Assembly: GCA_973895155.1 (NCBI GenBank) | Contig: OZ316891.1 | Location: 6,572,001 to 6,636,000, forward strand | From: Marsupella aquatica | Taxonomy: Eukaryota; Marchantiophyta | DNA length: 64,000 nucleotides | Reading direction: 5' to 3' | In this document: positions 57,380 through 64,000 of the stretch, in pieces | Numbering within the stretch: the stretch's first letter is position 1 | How the letters are laid out: each line of letters opens with the position of its first letter | Position numbers and translations under genes: made by a program | The notes under the pieces: generated by a model | Databases searched by the model: none | What the model was told of the DNA's origin: nothing | The model's input: only the letters and a program-made list of their open reading frames with translations

Positions 57380-59275
57380 GTGGGAGAAAGAATAACAATG
57401 GGATGGGCGACCTCTCACTTGAAGCTATGCACCAAATTTGGCGCTCCAAATTTTGCTAGTTTCCATATACTCCTCATGTAGTGTTGGCCATCAACGTCAA
57501 TAGTAGTGGGTGCAGCAGCTAAACCAAATATTTGGAGCTCCACATTGTGCTAGTTTTTAAAATAATATAACTGTCACTATTGCTGGCCAAAATTGCACCA
57601 TCCCCAAGGCAACCTTAACTCCAAAACTGCACCATCCTAGAGGCAACCTTAACTCTCCATCAATGACCAACAAACCTCTTTTCCTCACAAAAGTACCTAC
57701 CCAAAGAGACAACAGTTGTTGGCTCTAGATGATCTTGAGGTAAAATAGTGATCCTCAATAACCAAGGAAATCATTCTAAAGATTCTCAACTATCACTAAA
57801 CCCTTACACAAATGTAAAATAAGTTGTTAGCTATAGTTGATCTTGAAGGAAAATTGAGACTTGTAATTGCCTCAAAAAATCATTATATAGCAATTTCTCA
57901 AAAATCATCAAGAGACCTCAATTAATGAAAAGCTTACACAATTGTTGGCTCTTGATGATCTTGAGGTAAAATCAAGGCCCCTAAATTTCCAAGGAAACTG
58001 CTCTAAAGATGCTTCACTATCAAGAAATATATATCCAAAGCTTACACAATTGTTGGCTCTAGATGATCTCGAGGTAAAATAAAGGCCTCTAAGCTTCCAA
58101 GGAAACGGTTGTGAAGATGCTTCACTATCAAGAAATACGTATGTGTGGGAGAAGGAATAGCAATGGGATGGATGAACTCTCACTTGAAGCTATGCACCAA
58201 ATTTGGAGCTCCAAATCTTCCTAGTTTCCATATACTCCTTACGTAGTGTTGGCCATCAACATCGATACTAGTGGGTGCAGTGGCTGGACAAAATATTTGG
58301 GGCTCTACGGCTCCACGTCTCGCTAGTTTTCAAATACAACTATCACTATCACTAGCCAAAATTGCACCATCCCAAAGGCAACGTCAACTCCAAAATTGCA
58401 CCATCCCAGAGGCAACCTTAACTCTCCATCAATGACCAACGAACCTCTTCTCCTCACAAAAGTACCTACCCAAAGAGACAACAATTGTTGGCTCTAGATG
58501 ATCTTGAGGTAATAGTGATCCTCAATAACCAAGGAAATCATTCTAAAGATTCTCAACTATCACTAAACCCTTATACAAATGTAAAATAAGTTGTTAGCTA
58601 TAGTTGATCTTGAGGGAAAATTGAGACTTGTAATTGCCTCAAAAAATCATTGTAGCAATTTCTAATCATCAAGAGACCCAATGAAAAGCTTACACAATTG
58701 TTGGCTCTAGATGATCTCGAGGTAAAATCAAGGCCCCTAAATTTCCAAGGAAACTGCTCTGAAGATGCTTCACTATCAAGAAATACGTATCCAAAGCTTA
58801 CACAATTGTTGGCTCTAGATGATCTCAAGGTAAAATAACGGTCTCTAAACTTCCAAGGAAACGGTTGTGAAGATGCTTCACTGTAAAAAAATACGTATCC
58901 AAAGCTTACACAATTGTTGGCTCTAGATGATCTCGCGCAAGGCAAAATGAAGGCCCCTAAACTTCCAAGGAAACCAATGTAAAGATGTTTCACTATCAAG
59001 AAATATGTATCCAAAGCTTACACAATTGTTGGCTCTAGATGATCTCGAGCCTGTAACACATGGGCCTCTAACTTGAAAGAAAACCGTTGTGAAGATGCTT
59101 CACTATCAAAAAATATGTATCCAAAGCTTACACAATTGTTGGCTCTAGATGATCTTGAGGCAAAATAAAGGTCCCTAAGCTTCCAAGGAAACCGCTGTGA
59201 AGATGCTTCACTGTCAAGAAATATGTATCCAAAGCTTACACAATTGTTGGCTCTAGATGATCTCAAAGTAAAATG
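57380..59275. repeat. Nested tandem repeats: ~770-bp duplication and ~109-bp units
   Basis: 57,380-57,990 and 58,143-58,760 are direct copies (GTGGGAGAA-GAATA-CAATGGGATGG...). Within and after them, ~109-bp units start with AAAGCTTACACAATTGTTGGC near 57,931, 58,040, 58,688, 58,796, 58,902, 59,010, 59,119 and 59,232. Each contains GGCTCTAGATGATCTCGAGG and a CTTCCAAGGAAAC...GATGCTTCACTATCAAGAAAT part. Minus-strand open frames (SRANNCVSFGY...) merely translate the repeat. Confidence 0.9.
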
Positions 59276-60099
59276 GGGACTCTAACTACCACAAAGATCA
59301 CTACGAATGCATCCCTCACCCTAAACAAACCCTCGCCAAAGCTACAATAAACTCTTGGCTCTAGATTATCTAGCTAGAGATAAACTAGATAATTGCTATA
59401 GAAATTGGTAGGGTTATGGGTTTAGGGTTTTCTGCCCCCAAAACCTGGCCTGATCTATCCTTAACCAAAGCTCAGACCAATAGAAATATTAGCAAGGAGG
59501 AGCTCAAGAGACTTGGAGAGAGGGAGAGCGAGAGGAAGAGCAAGAGGAACAGAGAACAACATGACAACAAAAATGAAACTAGTAAAATGATCCTCGCAAC
59601 TGGGAACAAAGGATTATATGCCACCGACTGACTCACGAGAGGGCCCAACAATCTGCGTACGGATTTGTGTACGGATTGCTTTAACTGCACACCAAGGGCA
59701 TACGGGTTGCATTAAATGCTTTATCATACCTGACACACTTATGCCTCTCTCATACTTGTATCTACCTAGTGTTGCCTTTGGACATGACATACGGTGCGTT
59801 GAGGAGATTTGAATTCCGATCATTTGCATTTTTATCTTTCCTCTTTCTTGCAAGAGCTCCTCCCTTCTTGCTCTTGCTTTGAGATCTTGGTTGTAGCCTC
59901 TAGATCTTAGTTTTAGCTTGGGTCGAGATCTATGTGCTAGCCTCAAGATCTTAGTTTTAGCTTGGGTTGAGATCTGTGGGCTAGCCTCGAGATCAATATG
60001 GTAGCCACATGGTTTTAGTGCTAGACTATAGGGTCAAGATCGGAGTCGAATCAGTTGTCACCACTCATGATCGACCACGTGTCATCCATCAATTGCTTG
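59276..60099. other. Spacer between the two tandem arrays
   Basis: No convincing gene. It holds dispersed fragments of the flanking arrays (CTCTTGGCTCTAGATTATCTAG near 59,352) and a short duplication, AGATCTTAGTTTTAGCTTGGG (about 59,903 and 59,946). Confidence 0.5.
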
Positions 60100-63000
60100 T
60101 TGCGATGTCCACTCGGAGCACTAGGAGACTCTAGATCATCTTGAGCTTCTTGTCTTGACTTTGGTTTTATAGTGTAGAATATTGAAGCACTTGGAGGCTC
60201 TAGATCGAGCCTCTTGCATGTCTTCATTTTGGTTTAAGAGTGCAAAAATTGAAGCGCTTGGAGGCTCTAGATCATCTCGAGCCTCTTGTCTTGACTTTGG
60301 TTTCATAGGGTAGAAAATTGAAGTGCTCGAAGACTCTAGATCATCTCAAGCCTCTTGTCTTGACTTTGCTTTTATAATGTAGAAAATTGTAGCACTTGGA
60401 GGCTCTAGATCACCTTCAGCCTCTTGTTCTGCCTTTTATTTTAGAGTGCAGAAAATTAAAGTGCTCGGAGGCTCTAGATCATCTCAAGCCTATTGTCTTG
60501 ACTTTGGTTTTAGAGTCCAAAAACTTCAAGCGCTCGGAGGCTCTAGATCATCTCGAGCCTCTTGTCTTGACTTTGGTTTTAGAGTGCACAAAATTGAAGT
60601 GCTTGGAGGCTCTCTAGATCATCTTGAGCCTCTTGTCCTTAGTTTGGTTTTACAATGTAGAAAATTTCTTGGAGGCTCTAGATCATCTCGAGCCTCTTGT
60701 CCTTAGTTTTGTTTTACAGTGTAGAAAACTTCTTGGAGGCTCTAGATCATCTCGAGCCTCTTGTCCTAACTTTGGTTTTAGGGTGCAAAAAATTGAAGCG
60801 CTTGGAGGCCCTAGATCATCTCGAGCCTCTTGTCCTTAGTTTTGTTTTACAGCGTAGAAAACTTCTTGGAGGCCTCTAGATCATCTCGAGCCTCTTGTCC
60901 TAACTTTGATTTTAGGGTGCAAAAAATTGAAACGCTTGGAGGCTCTAGATCATCTCGAGCCTCTTGTCTTGACTTTGGTTTTAGAGTGCACAAAATTGAA
61001 GCGCTTGGAGGCTCTCTAGATCATCTCAAGCTTCTTGTCCTTAGTTTTGTTTTACAATGCAGAAAACTTCTTGGAGGCTCTAGAACATCTCGAGCCTCTT
61101 GTCCTTAGTTTTGTTTTACAGTGTAGAAAACTTCTTGGAGGCTCTAGATCATCTCGAGCCTCTTGTCCTAACTTTGGTTTTAGGGTGCAGAAAATTGAAT
61201 CGCTCGGAGGCTCTAGATCATCTCGAGCCTCTTGTCCTTAGTTTGGTTTTATAGTGTAGAAAACTTCTTGGACGCTCTAGATCATCTCGAGCCTCTTGTC
61301 CTGACTTTGGGTTTAGGGTGCAGAAAATTGAAGCGCTCAGAGGCTCTAGATCATCTTGAGCCTCTTGTCCTGACTTTGGTTTATAGTGTAGAAAATTTCT
61401 TGGAGGCTCAGATCATCTCGAGCCTCTTGTCCTTAGTTTGGTTTTCTAGTGTAGAAAACTTCTTGGAGGCTCTAGATCATCTCGAGCCTCTTGTCCTGAC
61501 TTTGGTTTTAGAGTGCAAAAAGTTGAAGCGCTCGGAGGCTCTAGATCATCTTGAGCCTTTTGTCCTTAGTTTTGTTTTACAATGTTGAAAACTGCGTGGA
61601 GACTCAAGATCATCTTAAGCCTCTTGTCTTGACTTTGGTTTTAGAGTGCAGAAAATTGAAGCCCTCATAGGCTCTAGATCATCTCGAGCCTCTTGTCTCG
61701 ACTTTGGTTTTAGAGTGCAGAAAATTAAACTGCTCTGAGGCTCTAGATCATCTCGAGCCTCTTGTCCTGCCTTTGGTTTGAAAGTGCACAAAATTAAAAT
61801 GCTTGGAGTCTCTAGATCATCTCGAGACTCTTGTCCTGACTTTAGTTTTAGAGTGCAGACAATTAAAGTCCTCGGAGGATCTAGATCATCTTGAGCCTCT
61901 TGTCTTGACTTTGGTTTTAGAGTCCAAAAACTTCAAGCGCTCGGAGTCTCTAGATCATCTCAAGCCTCTTGTGCTGACTTTGGTTTTAGAGTGCACAAAA
62001 TTGAAGCGCTTTTAGATGCAGCCTGTGGGAGGGAGCCTGTGGGAGTGGCGCAGCTTTTTGTCTTGCACCAGATTCTCTGGAGGCTCTGGATTGGGAGAAA
62101 CACTCACATGTTTCAGACGGGGGGGGGAGACGTGTGTTTGACCTGGGACTTGTCCTGTCGGAGGCAGTGGAGAACTTATTCGCTACTGGTCGGCGTTGCC
62201 CCCATGGTAGGAGGTGCACTCGCCTGCTATGGGCCAAATCATGTATTGATGGGCTTTGCAGGAGCTGGCTCGATGGTGGGGGGACCAGTTTCACTTCCGC
62301 TGGATGACTCTGATTTTTCTGTGAGGTTGGAACGTTGAGACCAATGAATGTATGGTTCTGGGGGCAGGGATGCCCTATGGCTGGTTATTAGGTTGTGTGG
62401 TCGTCCTCTTTTGCTGTTAGGTATCGCCGGGGAGGTTAATTCCTTGCCTGATGTGGGATTAAGGTGATTTTTTGAGGTTTGGTCCTCTGTTCTGTCTTGG
62501 CTGTCTCCCGTGAATATGATCTGTTTGTGCGCCCTCCCCGTGGGGCTTTTCGCAGGGGAACTGAAATTTATAAAATGGCTACCATTCCAAGGAAAATTGA
62601 AGTGCTTGGAGGCTCTCTAGATCATCTCGAGCCTCTTGTCCTTAGTTTGGTTTTACAGTGTAGAAAACTTCTGGGAGGCTCTAGATCATCTCGAGCCTCT
62701 TGGCCTGACTTTGGTTTTAGAGTGCAAAAAATTGAAGCGCTTGGAGGCTCTAGATCATCTGAAACCTCTTGTCCTAACTTTGGTTTTAGAGTGCAAAAAA
62801 TTGAAGCGCTCGAAGGCTCTAGATCATCTCAAGCCTTTTATCTTGACTTTGGTTTTAGAGTGTAGAAAATTAAAGCGTTTGGAGGTTCTAGATCATCTCG
62901 AGCCTCTTGTCCTGCCTTTGGTTTTAGACTGCACAAAATTAAAGCGCTTGGACCGAGGCTCTAGATCATCTTGAGCCTCTTGTCTTGACTTTAGTGTGAG

Positions 63001-63455
63001 AGTGCATAAAATTGAAGCGATTGGAGGCTCTAGATTGTATAAAGCCTCTTGTCTTGACTTCTGTTTTAGAGTGCAAAAAATTGAAATAGTCTAAGGCTCT
63101 AGATCATCTCGAGTCTCTTGTCTTGACTTCTGTTTTAGAGTCCAAAAACTTCAAGTGCTCGGAGGCTCTAGATAGTCTCGAGACTCTTAGCTTGTCCTGA
63201 CTTTGGTTTTAGACTGTGGAAATTGAAGCGCCTGAAGGCTCTTGATCATCTCAAGCCTCTTGTCCTAACTTTGGTTTTAGAGTGCTGAAAATTGAAAGCG
63301 CTTGGAGGCTCTAGCTCATCTCGAGCTTCTTGTCTTTGACTTTGGTTTTAGAGTGCAAAAAATTGAAGTGCATGGAGGCTCTAGATCATCTCGAGCCTCT
63401 TGTCCTTACTCTGATTTTAGAGTCCTGAAAACTATTAGCACTTGGAGGCTATCGA
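60100..63455. repeat. ~69-bp satellite-like tandem array, about 40 units
   Basis: Units of ~69 bp (shorter ~62-bp variants occur at 60.6-61.5 kb) follow the plan GGCTCTAGATCATCTCGAG-CC-TCTTGTCCTGACTTTGGTTTTAGAGTGCA...AATTGAAGCGCTTGGA. The first ~21 bp is a near-palindrome. All open frames through it (SRSSRASCP, LDHLEPLVLTLVL...) are repeat translations. The array is interrupted at 62,012-62,590. Confidence 0.93.
62012..62590. other. Non-repeat segment interrupting the satellite array
   Basis: About 580 bp without the 69-bp repeat, GC-richer, beginning TTTTAGATGCAGCCTGTGGG and ending CCATTCCAAGG. The array resumes in the same orientation. A 115-codon plus frame (to 62,338) spans the left array edge and has no recognised domain. 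I see no clear inverted termini or target duplication, so its origin is undecided. Confidence 0.6.
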
Positions 63456-64000
63456 TCATCTGGAGTCCAAAAGATTCAAAGGGGTTTTGCTTTAGGTCTT
63501 TTGTGGAGCCAAGTTATTATGATAATTGTTGTACCTGTCCTATAAGTTCTGGAATATAGTGTCGTAGGTGGTGTGCAACCGAGGTATGAAATTTGATTTT
63601 TCAAGGTCTGGACTTGCTTGCTCAAATGATTTCTACCAACTAAGAGAGTCATGAGTGTAATATTTAGTCAAAGATAAACCCTCCATTTGGGTCTAGACTA
63701 TCTCAACCATCTAAGTATGATAAATATAAGTTCTTACATAGATAGGAGATTAGGGTGGTTGCAATCTCTACCCTTAATTAATAAGGACAAATGACCATTC
63801 ATCACTTGCTACCCTTGACAGTCAAACTACCATATTTACTAGTGTTACTTAGGGTAGAGACGATTGACTAAACTGATATAGTGATTCATGTATTTTCAAT
63901 AATTTTAATTTAATATATTGTATATAGATTGTTATATTCTATTCATTGATATGCTTTTTTAGACTATATAATAATAATGATACTATATAGTATAATAATA
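63456..64000. other. AT-rich right end of the window
   Basis: No gene recognised. Composition becomes strongly AT-rich, ending in low-complexity ATAATAATGATACTATATAG-like sequence. Confidence 0.6.

Noticed and set aside
57908-59266. Minus-strand open frames with SRANNCVSFGY repeats
   Set aside because: Translation of the ~109-bp tandem repeat; no independent coding evidence.
60396-63560. Series of long open frames encoding LDHLEPLVLTLVLEC / GGSRSSRASCP repeats
   Set aside because: They are translations of the 69-bp array in different frames, jump frame with unit-length variants and have no start or domain support.

Overview
This window looks like nuclear DNA of a land plant with a large, repeat-rich genome. 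The evidence is GT-AG introns, a Ty1/copia retrotransposon, two CACTA (En/Spm) DNA transposons, a hAT-like MITE family, a CRY-DASH photolyase-type fragment and an NB-ARC immune-receptor-like gene. The receptor carries armadillo-like and TPR-like repeats instead of an obvious LRR, which suggests a non-seed plant (bryophyte, lycophyte or fern). That placement is inference. I saw no rRNA, tRNA or CRISPR array. Almost every coding region is interrupted by stops or frameshifts; the NB-ARC gene is the best candidate for an intact host gene.

Layout. 1-5.9 kb: a decayed Ty1/copia element with one visible 3' LTR. 5.9-12.3 kb and 36.7-40.2 kb: two inverted copies of the same ~3.5 kb host segment, the 3' part of the NB-ARC gene. 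The left copy was later hit by a 297-bp MITE and a 2.56-kb LTR-like element; the right copy preserves both empty sites. 12.3-13.85 kb: a 1.57-kb terminal-inverted-repeat element. 13.85-36.67 kb: everything between two facing CACTA termini (CACTA-2). It contains a second, nested CACTA (CACTA-1, 18,344-28,032) with a tnpA-like gene, a SET-domain gene and a TNP2-type transposase, then a CRY-DASH pseudogene fragment, then about five ~600-bp subterminal repeat units. 37.9-43.96 kb (minus): the NB-ARC/ARM/TPR gene. 44.1-47.3 kb: an inverted repeat upstream of that gene. 49.0 kb: an older MITE copy.

49.85-56.7 kb is the most unusual region. It holds F-box-like, beta-class DNA-methyltransferase-like and Ulp1/C48-protease-like coding segments, two similar TATA promoters, and fifteen ~40-bp near-perfect palindromes in three clusters of five. 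The clusters lie in or next to the 5' leaders and introns of these units. I do not know a described element with this combination. It may be a transposable element, a decayed host gene cluster or, less likely, DNA of viral origin.

57.1-63.45 kb: two unrelated tandem arrays (~109-bp and ~69-bp units) that share one near-palindromic core. The window ends in AT-rich, low-complexity DNA.
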